Made by a program: the position numbers and the translations under genes
DNA from: Corynebacterium sp.
Lineage (GTDB): Bacteria > Actinomycetota > Actinomycetes > Mycobacteriales > Mycobacteriaceae
Direction of reading: 5' to 3'
Assembly: GCF_030532325.1 (NCBI RefSeq)
Contig: NZ_JAUNLS010000001.1
Coordinates: 62,001 to 126,000 of the forward strand
DNA: 64,000 nt
The notes under the pieces: model-generated
The model's database searches: none
What the model was told of the DNA's origin: nothing
The model's input: the letters and a program-made list of their open reading frames with translations, nothing else
Part shown: positions 33,958-45,964 of the stretch, one piece after another
Position numbering within the stretch: the stretch's first letter is position 1
Layout: each line of letters begins with the position of its first letter

Positions 33958-35492
33958 GCGGGCTCCTTTCCAAACATGGCGCGCGCGTCACCCGCGGTGA
34001 CCACCGAGCCGGTAATGATGATGCCCGAGCCGGACTGCACCTCAGCATCCTCTGCCAAAGCCACGGCCTGCGCATAGGCGCCGGGCAGATCGGGCTCGAC
34101 GTGGACGCGCTCCTCGCCGAAGACCTCCCGTGCCAGCTCGGCCAGCTCGTAGGCATCGCGGGCCCGCGGGGAGGAATTCTGGGTGATGACCACCTCGCTG
34201 AGTACCGGCTCCATCGCCGTGAGGATACCCAGGGCGTCCTTATCCTCAAAAATCGAGAGCACGCCGATGAGCCGGGCGAAGTCGAAGTCGCGCTCCAAGG
34301 CAGCCGCCAGGGCACGCGCCCCGTGCGGGTTGTGGCAGGCGTCGATGAAGGTGGTGGGGCTGGTGCGCACGCGCTCCAGGCGGCCAGGGCTCATAGCCTG
34401 CGCGAAGCCATTGCGCACGGAGGCCACGTCCAGCGGGTGGCCGGCGGAGGCACCAAAGAAGGCCTCCACCGCGGCCAGCGCCACCGCAGCGTTCTTGGCC
34501 TGGTGCTCGCCGTGCAGGGGCAGGAAGATCTCCTCGTAGAGGCCCCCCAGGCCCTGGATGCTCAGCTGCTGGCCGCCCACGGCAATGCGGGACTCCAGCG
34601 CGGCAAACTCCGCGCCTGCGCGCGCCACGCCCGCGCCGACGTCGACGGTGCGCTGCAGCACCACCTGCATGGCCTCCGGCTCCTGCTCGGCGATGATCGC
34701 GATGTTCTCGCGTGGGGAGACTACGTCGTCCTCGTCGACCTCGCGGGCCTTGATGATGCCCGCCTTTTCACCGGCGATCTCCTGCAGGGTATCGCCCAGG
34801 TAGTCCATGTGATCCATGCCGATGGGCATGACCACCGCGACCTCCGCGTTGACCACGTTGGTGGCGTCCCACGTGCCGCCCAGGCCGACTTCCACCACGG
34901 CGACGTCCACGGGGGCGTCGGCAAACGCGGCGTAGGAAATACCCACCAGCACCTCGAAGGTGGACATGGGGATCTCGCTGTTCGCGTCCACCATCTCCAC
35001 GTAGGGTTTGATCTCCTCCCAGATGCGCACGAAGTCGCGCGGGTGGATGGGCCTGCCGTCGATGCCGATGCGCTCGGTGATGGACTGCAGGTGCGGGCTA
35101 GTCAACAAGCCCACGCGGCGGTGGAAGGAACGCAGCAGGGAGTCGATCATGCGCGCCGTGGAGGACTTGCCGTTGGTGCCGGCGACCTGGATGACGCGGA
35201 AGGACTTCTCCGGGTGGCCCAGCAGATCCATGAGCATCTCGATGCGCTCCAGGCTCGGGGCGATGATGGTCTCCGGGGCGCGGGCGAAAAGCTCCTCCTG
35301 CGTCTTGAGCAGCGCAGCCTGCTCTTCGGCGCTTACCTCGAGCGGGGCCGCCTCCGAGTACTCCGAGTCCGCACCCATGCCCAGGTTGAGCGTAAGCCCG
35401 GACTCGGTGATCTCCACCGGGCCGCCGTCGGTGCCCTCCTTGAGAGCGTCGACGATCTCAAAGTCCTCGCTGCCGTTTGCCTGCTCAGCCAC
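33954..35492 (-). CDS. folC: Folylpolyglutamate synthase / dihydrofolate synthase
   Basis: 512 aa from GTG 35492, which overlaps the valS stop by 1 nt (TAGTG). Adds glutamates to folates and makes dihydrofolate from dihydropteroate. RVIQVAGTNGKSSTARMIDSLL is the P-loop, followed by TSPHLQSITERI, VEVGLGGTWDATNVV and GMDHMDYLGDTLQEIAGEKAGI; DACHNPHGARAL is the C-terminal domain motif. The first about 70 residues are acidic and low complexity, longer than in many homologues. Confidence 0.96.
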   Translation of the reverse strand: MAEQANGSEDFEIVDALKEGTDGGPVEITESGLTLNLGMGADSEYSEAAPLEVSAEEQAALLKTQEELFARAPETIIAPSLERIEMLMDLLGHPEKSFRVIQVAGTNGKSSTARMIDSLLRSFHRRVGLLTSPHLQSITERIGIDGRPIHPRDFVRIWEEIKPYVEMVDANSEIPMSTFEVLVGISYAAFADAPVDVAVVEVGLGGTWDATNVVNAEVAVVMPIGMDHMDYLGDTLQEIAGEKAGIIKAREVDEDDVVSPRENIAIIAEQEPEAMQVVLQRTVDVGAGVARAGAEFAALESRIAVGGQQLSIQGLGGLYEEIFLPLHGEHQAKNAAVALAAVEAFFGASAGHPLDVASVRNGFAQAMSPGRLERVRTSPTTFIDACHNPHGARALAAALERDFDFARLIGVLSIFEDKDALGILTAMEPVLSEVVITQNSSPRARDAYELAELAREVFGEERVHVEPDLPGAYAQAVALAEDAEVQSGSGIIITGSVVTAGDARAMFGKEPA

Positions 35493-38230
35493 TACTTCAG
35501 CGCCTCCAGGCGGCCGGTGATGCGCTCGACCTCTTGCTGCGCCACTGCCTGGCGCGTACGGATCTTCTCCACCACGGCCTCCGGGGCCTTGGAAAGGAAG
35601 GCCTCGTTGCCCAGCTTCTTGGTGGTGCCCTCGAGCTCCTTGGTGGCCTTGGCCAGGTCCTTTTCCAAGCGCTTGCGCTCGGCGGCGATGTCCACCGCGC
35701 CCGAGGTATCCAACGCCACCTCCACGGTGCCCTGGCTCAGGCGCACCTCGATGCTTGCCGACGCCGTGAAGTCCTCACCCGGGGCCTCAATATTGGCCAG
35801 GTTGCGCACCAGGTTCTCCTGGTCAGCCAGATCCACCGCGGCGAAGTCCACGCGGCCCGGGACCTTCTGGGAGGGCTTCACGCCCTGGTCGGAGCGGAAG
35901 CGGCGCAGCTCGGTGACGAGCTTGTCCGCGTCCGAGATTCGGCGGGCAGCCACGGTATCGGCCTCGACGCCGCCGTTGGTATCGGCAGCCGTGGGCCACG
36001 GCTGGGTGACGATGCTCTCCTGGCCGGTCAGTGCCTTCCACAGCACCTCGGTGACGAAGGGCATCGTCGGGTGCAGCAGGCGCAGCACGACGTCGAGCAC
36101 GCGGCCCAGCACGATCTGGGTGACGCGGCCGGCGGCCAGCTCCTGCTCGGAGGCGGCGTCGGCGTCGCGCGGGATCTGAGTCTTGGCAATCTCCAGGTAC
36201 CAGTCACACAGCTCATCCCAGATGAAGTGGTAGAGCAGCTCGGATGCCTTGGAGAACTGGTAGCGGTCGAGGTAGTCGTCGTAGGCCACGCGGACCTCCT
36301 CGGCGCGGTCGAGGATCCAGCGGTCGGCGTCGGAAAGCTCCGCGCGCTCCGGCAGATCCGCCACGCCCGCGCCGTTCATGAGGGCGAACTTGGTGGCGTT
36401 GAAGAGCTTGGTGGCAAAGTTGCGCGCCGAGGCGGCGGCGTCGGATCCCAGCGGCAGATCCACGCCCGGGTTAGCGCCGCGGGCCAAGGTAAAACGCAGG
36501 GCGTCCGCGCCGTAATCGCGCACCCAGTCCATCGGGTCGATGCCGTTGCCCAGGGACTTCGACATCTTGCGGCCCTGCTCGTCGCGCACCAGGCCGTGCA
36601 GGTAAATATCCGTGAATGGAATCTGCGGGCGGCCCTCCGGGCCCTCGCCGAGCAGCTCCGGGGTGTGCGTGGCGGCAAAGGTGCCAAACATCATCATGCG
36701 CGCGACCCAGAAGAAGAGGATGTCATAGCCGGTCACCAGCACGTTGGTGGGATAGAACTTCTCCAGCTCCGGGGTCTTCTCTGGCCAGCCCATCGTGGAG
36801 AAGGGCCACAGCGCGGAGGAGAACCAGGTATCCAGCACGTCCGGATCCTGCTCGTAGCCTGCCGGCGGCTCCTCGTCCGGGCCCACGCAGACGATGTCGC
36901 GGGTGCCGTCCTCCTGCTCGGGGCCGTACCAGATCGGGATGCGGTGGCCCCACCACAGCTGGCGCGAGATGCACCAATCGTGCATGTCGTCGACCCACTC
37001 GAAGTAGCGCGGCTCCTGGGAGGCCGGGTGGATGGTGACGTCGCCTTCGCGGACGGCCTCGCCAGCCATGCGGGCCAGCTCCTCCACCTTGACAAACCAC
37101 TGCAGGGACAGACGCGGCTCGATGGCCTCGCCGGAGCGCTCCGAGTGGCCCACGGAGTGGACGTAGGGGCGGATCTCCTTGACAATGCGGCCCTGCTCGC
37201 GCAGCGCCTCGCGGATCTCCACGCGAGCCTCCTCGCGGGTCAGGCCGTCGAAGCGGGTGCCCGTGTTGGCGATGTGCCCGGTGGTGTCCATGATGGTGGG
37301 CATCTCCAGGTTGTGGCGGGTGCCCATGGCGTAGTCGTTGGGATCGTGGGCCGGGGTGATCTTCACCGCTCCGGTGCCGAACTCCATGTCCACGTAGTCA
37401 TCGGCGATGACCTTGAGCGTGAGATCATCGCGGAAGGGGTGCGGGAACTCCATGCCCACAAGATCCTTGTAACGCTCGTCCTCGGGGTGGACGGCAATGG
37501 CGACGTCGCCCAGCATGGTCTCCACACGGGTGGTGGCCACGATAAGGTGCGGCTCGTCGTCCTTGAGGGAGCCGTAGCGGATGGAGACCAGCTCGCCTTC
37601 GACGTCCTTGTACACCACCTCGATGTCGGAGACGGCGGTCTCCAGCACCGGCGACCAGTTGACCAGGCGGTTGGCCTGGTAGATCATGCCTTCGTCATAG
37701 AGCATCTTGAAGATGGTCTGCACGGCACGGGACAGGCCTTCGTCCAGAGTGAAGCGCTCGCGGGACCAATCCACGGAGTCGCCGATGGCGCGCATCTGCT
37801 TCTGGATGGTGCCGCCGTACTCTTCCTTCCACTCCCAGACCTTGGCGATGAAATCCTCGCGCTCGTAGTCCCAGCGGGACTTGCCCTCGGTCTCCTTGAG
37901 CTTGGCCTCCACCTTGGTCTGGGTGGCAATGCCGGCGTGGTCCGCGCCCGGCAGCCACAGCGCCTCGAAGCCCTGCATGCGCTTGCGGCGGATGGTGGCG
38001 TCCATGAGCGTGTGGTCCAGGGCGTGGCCCATGTGCAGCTGGCCGGTGACGTTCGGCGGCGGCAGCACGATCGAATACGCGGGCTTGGTGGAACTGGGAT
38101 CCGCCTTGAAGTAGCCGGCCTTGACCCAGCCCTCGTACAGATCCTTTTCCACCGCCTGCGGCTCCCAGGATTTCGGGAGCGCATCCGCGCGGTTGGTGCC
38201 TACCAGTTGCTCATTCTTCTGCTCAGTCAC
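35492..38230 (-). CDS. valS: Valyl-tRNA synthetase
   Basis: 912 aa, class I synthetase. [18 protein letters not shown] holds the HIGH-type motif, [11 protein letters not shown] the KMSKS loop, and [18 protein letters not shown] lies in the connecting editing/catalytic region. A C-terminal coiled coil (about residues 850-905, [25 protein letters not shown]) is typical of ValRS. GTG start at 38230. The gap to mdh is only 48 bp and contains no T-box-sized leader, so no T-box control is visible. Confidence 0.98.
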   Translation of the reverse strand: MTEQKNEQLVGTNRADALPKSWEPQAVEKDLYEGWVKAGYFKADPSSTKPAYSIVLPPPNVTGQLHMGHALDHTLMDATIRRKRMQGFEALWLPGADHAGIATQTKVEAKLKETEGKSRWDYEREDFIAKVWEWKEEYGGTIQKQMRAIGDSVDWSRERFTLDEGLSRAVQTIFKMLYDEGMIYQANRLVNWSPVLETAVSDIEVVYKDVEGELVSIRYGSLKDDEPHLIVATTRVETMLGDVAIAVHPEDERYKDLVGMEFPHPFRDDLTLKVIADDYVDMEFGTGAVKITPAHDPNDYAMGTRHNLEMPTIMDTTGHIANTGTRFDGLTREEARVEIREALREQGRIVKEIRPYVHSVGHSERSGEAIEPRLSLQWFVKVEELARMAGEAVREGDVTIHPASQEPRYFEWVDDMHDWCISRQLWWGHRIPIWYGPEQEDGTRDIVCVGPDEEPPAGYEQDPDVLDTWFSSALWPFSTMGWPEKTPELEKFYPTNVLVTGYDILFFWVARMMMFGTFAATHTPELLGEGPEGRPQIPFTDIYLHGLVRDEQGRKMSKSLGNGIDPMDWVRDYGADALRFTLARGANPGVDLPLGSDAAASARNFATKLFNATKFALMNGAGVADLPERAELSDADRWILDRAEEVRVAYDDYLDRYQFSKASELLYHFIWDELCDWYLEIAKTQIPRDADAASEQELAAGRVTQIVLGRVLDVVLRLLHPTMPFVTEVLWKALTGQESIVTQPWPTAADTNGGVEADTVAARRISDADKLVTELRRFRSDQGVKPSQKVPGRVDFAAVDLADQENLVRNLANIEAPGEDFTASASIEVRLSQGTVEVALDTSGAVDIAAERKRLEKDLAKATKELEGTTKKLGNEAFLSKAPEAVVEKIRTRQAVAQQEVERITGRLEALK

Positions 38231-38278
38231 CCGTCCAACTCTACCTTGTGAGTCAACTGAGCTTGAATGCCGATCCGG

Positions 38279-39280
<1,002 letters not shown>

Positions 39281-39508
39281 TCACCACCACCGTAGTCCCG
39301 CGCGCTCCGCCCGCGCCGCCGCTACTCCCCTCTTTCGGAGGAGATGGGGCTAGTAATCCCACGCTTTTTACCCCCGGATCCCATGCTTTTCTTCACTATA
39401 TGTACACAAGCTCTTCTCCTGAGCCCCTTTTTCGGCATAGTAGATAAAGACAACGTGGGGTTTGAGAACAAGAACGAGAACCAGCAAAAGAACGAGGACG
39501 TAGAAGAC

Positions 39509-40279
39509 ATGACCACTGATGCCACTGCTTCTGAGCTTTACGGGGCTGCCGCGGCAGACTCCGGATCGGTGGAGCATGTCATCGATATCGCTATCCAGGA
39601 ATTTTCGCAGCACGGCTTCGCCGAAACCAAGCTGGACGCTATCTCCCGGCTCTCCGGCATGTCCAAGCGCATGATCCACTACCACTTCAGCGATAAGAAG
39701 GGCCTCTATCAGCAGGCGCTGACCGTTGCCGCCACGCGCCTCACCCCGCCGGAAGGCACGCTGACCATCGATTCCGCCGTCCCCGTGGAGGGTGTGCGTA
39801 CCTTAGTGGACTGGGTCTACCAGCAGCACGTGGAGCACCCCGAGGCCATCCGCATGCTCACCATGGAGTCCGCCCACGAGGTGCTCGACTCCCCGCATCC
39901 GCTTATCGACGTCTCCGAGATCTCCCTGCACCTGGACAAGCTACTCATGCTGGGCCAGGACTCCGGCGCCTTCCGCCCGGGCATTTCCGCCAACGATATC
40001 TTCACGCTGATCTCCTCGCTGTCGACCTACCGCGTGACCAATCACGCGATGATGGTCAACCTGCTGGACATCGACATGCAGTCCCCCACCAACACCGAGG
40101 GCATGCACCGCATGGTGGTGGATACCGTCCTGGCCTTCCTCACCGCCAACATTCCGGACACGGGCCACCAGGCCTACCTCACGCAAAACGAGGCCGACCT
40201 CGGCAATGAGGCGACCCCGCAAAACATTTACTCGCCGGAGGAGGCCGATGGCGAGGCCTCCTCCGGGCTCTACGACTAA
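39509..40279 (+). CDS. TetR/AcrR-family transcriptional regulator
   Basis: 256 aa from ATG 39509. The N-terminal HTH runs over [52 protein letters not shown]; the rest is a ligand-binding helical domain. The ligand is unknown. It occupies the slot between mdh and clpX seen in C. glutamicum. A longer version from GTG 39455 is possible, since TAGATA lies 8 nt before it and no strong ribosome site precedes ATG 39509. The stop overlaps the convergent clpX stop by 4 bp. The acidic tail is not typical of TetR. Confidence 0.88.
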   Translation: MTTDATASELYGAAAADSGSVEHVIDIAIQEFSQHGFAETKLDAISRLSGMSKRMIHYHFSDKKGLYQQALTVAATRLTPPEGTLTIDSAVPVEGVRTLVDWVYQQHVEHPEAIRMLTMESAHEVLDSPHPLIDVSEISLHLDKLLMLGQDSGAFRPGISANDIFTLISSLSTYRVTNHAMMVNLLDIDMQSPTNTEGMHRMVVDTVLAFLTANIPDTGHQAYLTQNEADLGNEATPQNIYSPEEADGEASSGLYD

Positions 40280-41571
40280 GCAGATTCCTTGGCTTCGTCG
40301 GAGTAGATGAACTCCGGCTCCTCCTCACCACGCACGCAGGCGGCGGTGATCCGCACGCTGGAGATGTCCTCCCGGTCCGGCAGCTCGTACATCACCGGGA
40401 CCAGCAGCTCCTCCATGATGGCGCGCAGGCCACGTGCACCCGTCTTGCGCTCCAAGGCAAGCTCCGCGATGGCTCCCAGGGCGTCCTCGTCGAAGTCCAG
40501 GCGCGCGCCGTCCATCTCGAAGAGGCGCTGGTACTGCTTGGCCAACGAGTTCTTCGGCTCCGTGAGCACCTTGATGAGGGACTCGCGGTCCAGGTTCTCC
40601 ACCGTGGCCACCACGGGCAGGCGGCCGATGAACTCCGGGATGAGGCCGAACTTCACAAGATCCTCCGGACGGACCTGGGAGAAGATATCGGCGGATTCCT
40701 CCTCGTCCTTGGTGGTCAGCTTGGCGCCAAAGCCCACGCCCTTCTTGCCCACGCGCTCCGCAATCACCTTGTCCAGGCCCGCGAAAGCGCCGGCGACGAT
40801 GAAGAGGATGTTGGTGGTATCGAGCTGGATGAACTCCTGGTTTGGGTGCTTGCGCCCGCCCTGCGGCGGGATAGCCGCCACGGTGCCCTCCAGGATCTTC
40901 AGCAGCGCTTGCTGCACGCCCTCACCGGAGACGTCGCGGGTGATAGAGGGGTTCTCCGACTTGCGGGAAATCTTGTCCACCTCGTCAACGTAGATGATGC
41001 CGCGCTGGGCGCGCTCGACGTCGAAGTCCGCAGCGTGCAACAGCTTGAGCAGGATGTTCTCCACGTCCTCGCCCACGTAGCCGGCCTCGGTGAGGCTGGT
41101 GGCATCCGCGATGGCAAAGGGGACGTCGAGCATGCGCGCCAAGGTCTGCGCCAGGTAGGTCTTGCCGGAGCCAGTGGGACCCAGCATGAGGATGTTGGAC
41201 TTGGCAATCTCTACGTCCTCGTCCTCGGCCTTCTTGCGGCGCGAGTCCAGGCCTGCGGCCTCCTCCGCCTTGATGCGCTTGTAGTGGTTGTACACCGCCA
41301 CAGAGAGCACGCGCTTGGCCTGATCCTGGCCAATGACGTACTTATCCAGAAAGGCAGAGATCTCCGAGGGCCGCGGCAGGCGGACGCTCTTCTCCCCTTC
41401 CTCGGCGGCCTGGGCCTGGCCGAGCTCTTCTTCGATGATCTCGTTGCACAGCTCGATGCACTCATCGCAGATGTAGACGCCGCCGCCGGCGATGAGCTTT
41501 TTCACCTGCTTCTGGCTCTTGCCACAGAAGGAACATTTCAGCAGGTCAGCGCTTTCTTGCATACGTGCCAT
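40276..41571 (-). CDS. clpX: ATP-dependent Clp protease ATP-binding subunit ClpX
   Basis: 431 aa AAA+ unfoldase that feeds ClpP. N-terminal zinc-binding domain with CSFCGKSQ (C13, C16) and CDECIELC (C35, C38), then the AAA+ core with [17 protein letters not shown] (Walker A), [13 protein letters not shown] (Walker B) and a sensor 2 region near the C-terminus ([14 protein letters not shown]). The IGF-type ClpP-contact loop is expected between them. ATG 41571 has GAAAG 7 nt before it. It is transcribed in the same direction as clpP2/clpP1 but 252 bp apart. Confidence 0.98.
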   Translation of the reverse strand: MARMQESADLLKCSFCGKSQKQVKKLIAGGGVYICDECIELCNEIIEEELGQAQAAEEGEKSVRLPRPSEISAFLDKYVIGQDQAKRVLSVAVYNHYKRIKAEEAAGLDSRRKKAEDEDVEIAKSNILMLGPTGSGKTYLAQTLARMLDVPFAIADATSLTEAGYVGEDVENILLKLLHAADFDVERAQRGIIYVDEVDKISRKSENPSITRDVSGEGVQQALLKILEGTVAAIPPQGGRKHPNQEFIQLDTTNILFIVAGAFAGLDKVIAERVGKKGVGFGAKLTTKDEEESADIFSQVRPEDLVKFGLIPEFIGRLPVVATVENLDRESLIKVLTEPKNSLAKQYQRLFEMDGARLDFDEDALGAIAELALERKTGARGLRAIMEELLVPVMYELPDREDISSVRITAACVRGEEEPEFIYSDEAKESA

Positions 41572-41742
41572 GAAGGTCTTTCAACTCGCTTCTCTTGGGT
41601 GGCGCGGGCGCTCATTGCACCAGCGCCGAGGGACTCATTCCACCTTAGTAAATCAACCAGACGCGAGGCCGATTCATTCCCCGCGCGCCGCCTGGCATCC
41701 ATCCGGCGGAAGCACGGTGGGATCTGTGACTGGAAAGCATAA

Positions 41743-41782
41743 CACCCCGCCGAGGCCGGGAAAATACCCAGCTAGCGGGGTG
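41743..41782 (-). terminator. Terminator-like hairpin after clpP1-clpP2
   Basis: CACCCCGC/GCGGGGTG 8-bp stem with a 24-nt loop; on the minus strand a short TT follows. A second hairpin (CATGCC/GGCATG, 41794-41819) lies directly after the clpP2 stop. Confidence 0.55.
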
Positions 41783-41823
41783 AAAACTCAATGCATGCCG
41801 AGGCGATCAGCCTGGCATGGGGC

Positions 41824-42447
41824 CTACGCGTTGAGCTTGCGGTACTCGAAAACAGTATCGATCAGGCCGTAGTCCACTGCCTCCTGGGCAGTGAGAATCT
41901 TGTCACGGTCAGTATCGATGCGGATCTGCTCCGGGGTCTTGCCGGTGTGCTCCGCCAGGGTGCGCTCCATGAGGCGGCGCATGCGCTCGATCTCGTTGGC
42001 CTCGATCTCGAGGTCAGAGACCTGGCCCTGGGTGCCCTGGGTGCGCGGCTGGTGAATGAGCACGCGGGAGTTCGGCAGCGCAGCGCGCTTGCCGGGTGCG
42101 CCGGCGGCCAGCAGCACCGCGGCGGCCGAGGCCGCCTGGCCCAGGCACACGGTCTGCACGTCCGGGCGGACGTAGCGCATGGTGTCATAAATAGCCATCA
42201 GCGCGGTGAAGGAGCCACCCGGGGAGTTGATGTACATGGTGATGTCGCGGTCCGGGTCCTGGGACTCGAGCACCAAAAGCTGCGCCATGATGTCATTGGC
42301 GGAGGTGTCATCCACCTGGGTGCCCAGGAAGATGATGCGCTCCTCGAAGAGCTTGGAGTACGGATTGGTGGTCTTAGAACCCTGGGCGTTCTGCTCAATG
42401 AACTCGGGCAGGACGTAGCGGGAATTAGGCATCTGCAGATTAGTCAT
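41824..42447 (-). CDS. clpP2: ATP-dependent Clp protease proteolytic subunit 2
   Basis: 207 aa serine protease. [21 protein letters not shown], the nucleophile region GQAASAAAVLLAAG (Ser in ASAA), and LIHQPRTQGTQGQ with the catalytic His are present; the Asp is in the C-terminal part. Actinobacteria need both ClpP1 and ClpP2, which form a mixed tetradecamer with ClpX or ClpC. It is 21 bp downstream of clpP1, with its own ribosome site (AAGGAG). Confidence 0.98.
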   Translation of the reverse strand: MTNLQMPNSRYVLPEFIEQNAQGSKTTNPYSKLFEERIIFLGTQVDDTSANDIMAQLLVLESQDPDRDITMYINSPGGSFTALMAIYDTMRYVRPDVQTVCLGQAASAAAVLLAAGAPGKRAALPNSRVLIHQPRTQGTQGQVSDLEIEANEIERMRRLMERTLAEHTGKTPEQIRIDTDRDKILTAQEAVDYGLIDTVFEYRKLNA

Positions 42448-42468
42448 AGTGGTGATTCTCCTTATCCC

Positions 42469-43068
42469 CTAGTTGCTCAGCGAGCCGTGAACGGACTCAA
42501 TGACGTGGTCAACGATGCCGTACTCCTTGGCCTGCTGGGCGGTGAACCAGCGGTCACGGTCGGAATCCTTGGTGATCTGCTCGAAGCTCTGGCCGGTGTG
42601 CTCAGCGATGAGCTGAGCCATCTCCACCTTGGTCTGCGCAAACTGCTCGGCCTGGATGGCGATGTCCGCAGCGGTGCCGCCCACGCCAGCGGAAGGCTGG
42701 TGCATCATGATCCGAGCGTGCGGCAGGGCGTAGCGCTTGCCCTTGGTGCCACCGGAGAGCAGGAACTGGCCCATCGACGCCGCCAAGCCCATGCCGTAGG
42801 TGGCGATGTCACACGGCGAGTACTTCATGGTGTCATAAATAGCCATGCCCGCGGTGACGGAACCACCCGGGGAGTTGATGTACAGCGAGATATCGCGGGT
42901 CGGATCCTCAGCCGACAGCAGCAAAATCTGGGCGCACAGCTTGTTCGCAATCTCATCGTCGACCTGGGTGCCCAGGAAAATGATGCGCTCGCGCAGCAGG
43001 CGCTCGTAGACGCTATCGCCCAGGCTCATACCCGAGCCCTGCGAATTCATCTCAATGTTTCCAGACAT
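42469..43068 (-). CDS. clpP1: ATP-dependent Clp protease proteolytic subunit 1
   Basis: 199 aa from ATG 43068, with AAGGAG upstream; the open frame extends to 43113 without a better start. [35 protein letters not shown] (catalytic Ser) and [12 protein letters not shown] (catalytic His) are typical, with the Asp following. First gene of clpP1-clpP2. A ClgR-type box lies 79 bp upstream, so stress induction by ClgR is likely. Confidence 0.98.
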   Translation of the reverse strand: MSGNIEMNSQGSGMSLGDSVYERLLRERIIFLGTQVDDEIANKLCAQILLLSAEDPTRDISLYINSPGGSVTAGMAIYDTMKYSPCDIATYGMGLAASMGQFLLSGGTKGKRYALPHARIMMHQPSAGVGGTAADIAIQAEQFAQTKVEMAQLIAEHTGQSFEQITKDSDRDRWFTAQQAKEYGIVDHVIESVHGSLSN

Positions 43069-43146
43069 GTAGAAAGTCTCCTTGAGGACAGTCGTTTCAT
43101 CTAATGCCACCACACTACTGAATTAACTCGGCCGCGTGGGGCGTGT

Positions 43147-43159
43147 TCGCTCTCAGCGT
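43147..43159 (-). promoter_or_regulatory. Candidate ClgR box of clpP1P2
   Basis: The minus strand reads ACGCTGAGAGCGA, matching the core WCGCYNANRGCGW of the C. glutamicum ClgR motif as I remember it, with AC after it also fitting. ClgR activates clpP1P2 and clpC in that species. Confidence 0.7.
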
Positions 43160-43199
43160 CTGCGGGAATAAATCCGCTCCCGCACGCGCGCTTGGCACG

Positions 43200-43238
43200 C
43201 AAAAGGCCCAGCCCCATGCGCATGGGAAACTGGGCCTT
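43200..43238 (-). terminator. Terminator of tig
   Basis: AAGGCCCAG/CTGGGCCTT stem with an inner CCCATGCGCATGGG palindrome, followed by TTTTG on the minus strand. It lies just past the tig stop and insulates clpP1. Confidence 0.85.
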
Positions 43239-43251
43239 CAGTGGTGGAGGA

Positions 43252-44607
43252 TTACTCGGCGTCGTTAGCCGCGGCGTCCTCTTCCTCGATCTCGCCGAAG
43301 TACTGGTCAACGTCGACGGCGTTGCCCTCTTCGTCCTTGACCTCGACGCGGCAGATGGCGGCGGCCAGGGCCTTGCCACGGCGCACGTCGGAGAACAGGT
43401 TGGCAATCTGACCGTTGGACTGCAGCTGCTGCACGAACTGGTTCGGGTCCATGCCGTAGGACTGCGCGGTGAACAGGATGTGATCAGTCAGCTCCTGCTG
43501 GGAGACCTCGGGCTCTTCGACGTCGGCAACGGCGTCCAGGAAGAGCTGGGTGCGCACGGACTCCTCGGCGGCCTCGCGGGTCTCCTTGTCAAACTCCTCG
43601 CGGCTGCTGCCCTGAGCCTCGAGCAGCTGGGCCAGAGCCTTCTCATCGTGAGCCAGCTGGCCCAGGATCTGGTGCAGCTGAGCGTGAACCTGCTCGTCAA
43701 CGACGGAGGTCGGCAGCTCGAAGGAGGTGCCCTCCAGGGCGGCCTTGAGAACCTCGTCGCGGATGGCGGCAGCCTGCTCGGCCTTCTTGGACTCCTCGAC
43801 GCGGGTCTTGGTGTTCTCGCGCAGCTCCTCGATGGTGTCGAACTCGGAGGCCATCTGAGCGAACTCGTCATCCAGAGCCGGCAGCTTGCGCTCCTTGGTC
43901 TGCTGGACGTGAACCTTGATGGTGGCCTCCTCGCCAGCGTGCTCGCCGGACTGGATGGTGGAGGTGAACTCGTTATCCTCGCCGGTCTTCATGCCGCGCA
44001 GGGCGGTGTCGAGGCCCTTGATGAGGTCGTCGTCACCGATCTGGTAGGACATGCCCTCGTAGGAGGCCTCCTCCAGCTTGGTGCCGTCGATTTCAGCGAC
44101 GATGTCGATGATGGCGTAGTCACCGGTCTTCATCTTGCGCTTGGTGTCCTTGAGCTCACCGAAGCGGGACGCCAGATCCTCGAGTGCCTTCTCGACGTCC
44201 TCCTCCGTGGCCTCCAGGGCCGGAACGGTGACGGAGAGGGCGGAGAAGTCCGGAACCTCGATCTCAGGGCGGATGTCGACCTCGGCGGTGAACTCGACGA
44301 AGTCGTTGTCCTCGATCTTGGCAATGTCAACGTCCGGCTGGCCGATGACCTTGAGTTCGTTTTCTACGACGGCCTGCTCGTAGCGGGTCGGCAGCATGTC
44401 GTTGACAACCTGCTCGAGGATCGGGCCGCGGCCAAAGCGGGCGTCGATAAGCTGGCGGGGTGCCTTACCCTTACGGAAGCCGGGGATGGAAACCTGCTGC
44501 GCGATCGCCGCGTAGGCCTGATCGATTTCCTTGTCCAGCTCAGCGAACGGAACGTTGACGGTGAGCTTGACGCGGGTATCGCTCAGCTTGTCTACGGTGG
44601 TCTTCAC
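43252..44607 (-). CDS. tig: Trigger factor
   Basis: 451 aa ribosome-associated chaperone and prolyl isomerase. GTG 44607 is the start ([24 protein letters not shown]), with AGGAG 8 nt before it; the longer open frame runs through the tRNA-Pro and is not real. The ribosome-docking signature [16 protein letters not shown] is followed by the FKBP-type domain (about residues 160-240, [16 protein letters not shown]) and the long helical C-terminal arms. The tail is acidic ([11 protein letters not shown]). Confidence 0.97.
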   Translation of the reverse strand: MKTTVDKLSDTRVKLTVNVPFAELDKEIDQAYAAIAQQVSIPGFRKGKAPRQLIDARFGRGPILEQVVNDMLPTRYEQAVVENELKVIGQPDVDIAKIEDNDFVEFTAEVDIRPEIEVPDFSALSVTVPALEATEEDVEKALEDLASRFGELKDTKRKMKTGDYAIIDIVAEIDGTKLEEASYEGMSYQIGDDDLIKGLDTALRGMKTGEDNEFTSTIQSGEHAGEEATIKVHVQQTKERKLPALDDEFAQMASEFDTIEELRENTKTRVEESKKAEQAAAIRDEVLKAALEGTSFELPTSVVDEQVHAQLHQILGQLAHDEKALAQLLEAQGSSREEFDKETREAAEESVRTQLFLDAVADVEEPEVSQQELTDHILFTAQSYGMDPNQFVQQLQSNGQIANLFSDVRRGKALAAAICRVEVKDEEGNAVDVDQYFGEIEEEDAAANDAE

Positions 44608-44690
44608 GAGAAACTCTCCTGATTTTGATGATTCACAGTGTAAATAAGGGGCCTGGAAATCCTTGAAGGGCATTTCCAGACCCCCATACG

Positions 44691-44764
44691 TCGGGGCGAC
44701 AGGATTTGAACCTGCGACCCCCTGCTCCCAAAGCAGGTGCGCTACCAAGCTGCGCCACGCCCCG
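44691..44764 (-). tRNA. tRNA-Pro (anticodon TGG)
   Basis: 74 nt. The acceptor stem CGGGGCG/CGCCCCG, D arm AGCTTGGTAGCGC, anticodon stem-loop CTGCTTTGGGAGCAG and T arm GGTTCGAATCC fold normally. The 3' CCA is not encoded. It lies 83 bp upstream of tig. Confidence 0.97.
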
Positions 44765-45002
44765 TATGTTGGCCTCCATGCTGTTCGGTGTGCGCGCTAT
44801 TTGGGGTTAGCGCCGCTCAGCATGGCTGCGTTGCATACTCGGGCCAGTGTACCGGCTACGCTTTCCATAGCTCAACACCGACCCCTGTAAAGCAGCATTT
44901 GCGCAGCTCAGTGCGGATAAATGAGGCCTTCTAGTCCACTGTGCGTTAAGGCCGTGTACTGCGCTTATACTGGCCGCACCCGGACGTCGCACTACGGCTT
45001 TA

Positions 45003-45836
45003 TTAGAAATCGAAGTCAAAGTCGAAGAGACCGCCGCCATCGCCGCCGTCGCCGCCGAAGAGGCCACCGAAGAGACCGCCGTCGTCCCCTCCCATGTCGC
45101 CGCCGTCAGCACCCATATCGCCACCGTCAGCGCCCATGTCGCCGCCATCGATGCCTTCCATGCCTTCGGCACCACCCATGTCACCGCCCCAGTCGCCGCT
45201 CTCGGCGGCCGCTGCGGAGTAGCCCACGCCAGACATGCCGGCGAACATGGCGTTAAACATCATGGAGTAGCCAACCATCCACACGCCGGTGGACAGGGCG
45301 TCCGCCCACCACGGGCGGGAGTACCAGCCGGCGGGCACGGGGCGCCCGGCGACGACACCACCCGGGTAGTAGTTCGGGGTCTCGGCGGAGGCATAGGGCG
45401 AGGCGGTCAGGGTCTGGCCGTTGGCCTCGACGGTGCGCTTCTCCGTCACCTTGCCGGCCTGGCGCTGGCCTTCCAGCGGCGGCAGCTCGGGCCCCGGGGT
45501 CATGCCCATGATGTCGCGGGCCGCGGCGACGTAGTGCATGCCCTCCAGGGCGGACTCGCGGGCAAGGTAAGCCTGCTTCGCGGTGGTGGCACGCGAGATG
45601 GCAGCGTTAGCAGCGGTGAAGCGCTCGGAGGCATCCGCCATAGCCTGCGTGGAGGCGGCATCGGTGCCGGAGATCTGCATGACCTGGCCGCCCAGGCGTT
45701 CTGTCCAGCGGCGGGCGTCAGCCAGGGCGTCCTCAAACTTGGTTTGCTCCAGCTGTGCTTGGCGCTTCTTATTGTTCTGCGATACCCAGAACGCGAGGCC
45801 GACGCCAGCAATGAGACAGACAAGGACAAAGGACAT
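45003..45836 (-). CDS. Membrane-anchored protein with Gly/Asp-rich tail, function unknown
   Basis: 277 aa from ATG 45836. One N-terminal membrane helix (MSFVLVCLIAGVGLAFWV) is followed by an alpha-helical region (about residues 20-110, KFEDALADARRWTERLGGQVMQ and on), a Pro/Gly middle, a weakly hydrophobic GVWMVGYSMMFNAMFAG stretch, and a C-terminus of GGDMGAD-type repeats (21-bp DNA units, 45091-45150) ending in FDFDFDF. I recall similar corynebacterial proteins annotated as DUF1542, without certainty. The tail resembles flexible, surface-exposed or self-associating sequence. Confidence 0.8.
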   Translation of the reverse strand: MSFVLVCLIAGVGLAFWVSQNNKKRQAQLEQTKFEDALADARRWTERLGGQVMQISGTDAASTQAMADASERFTAANAAISRATTAKQAYLARESALEGMHYVAAARDIMGMTPGPELPPLEGQRQAGKVTEKRTVEANGQTLTASPYASAETPNYYPGGVVAGRPVPAGWYSRPWWADALSTGVWMVGYSMMFNAMFAGMSGVGYSAAAAESGDWGGDMGGAEGMEGIDGGDMGADGGDMGADGGDMGGDDGGLFGGLFGGDGGDGGGLFDFDFDF

Positions 45837-45964
45837 GTAGATTTCGCTCCCCACAGATGGTTGATCTTCTACGGGCTTCAACGTCTCGCCCTGGAGTTTA
45901 GTTCCCGGTTTTATTTTTCGCGCGGGCGTGCGCTAAGGTAGTTCGCAAGTCCGTAGCGACGTAT

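Noticed and set aside
35477-38251. 924-aa open frame on the plus strand opposite valS
   Set aside because: Shadow of valS caused by high GC; His/Gly/Val-rich translation without motifs, while valS has HMGH and KMSKS.
38231-38278. T-box leader for valS
   Set aside because: The whole gap is 48 bp, too short for a T-box, and no specifier or T-box sequence is present.
44765-45002. Short plus-strand open frames after tRNA-Pro
   Set aside because: They run through the tRNA or lack a ribosome site and any recognisable motif.
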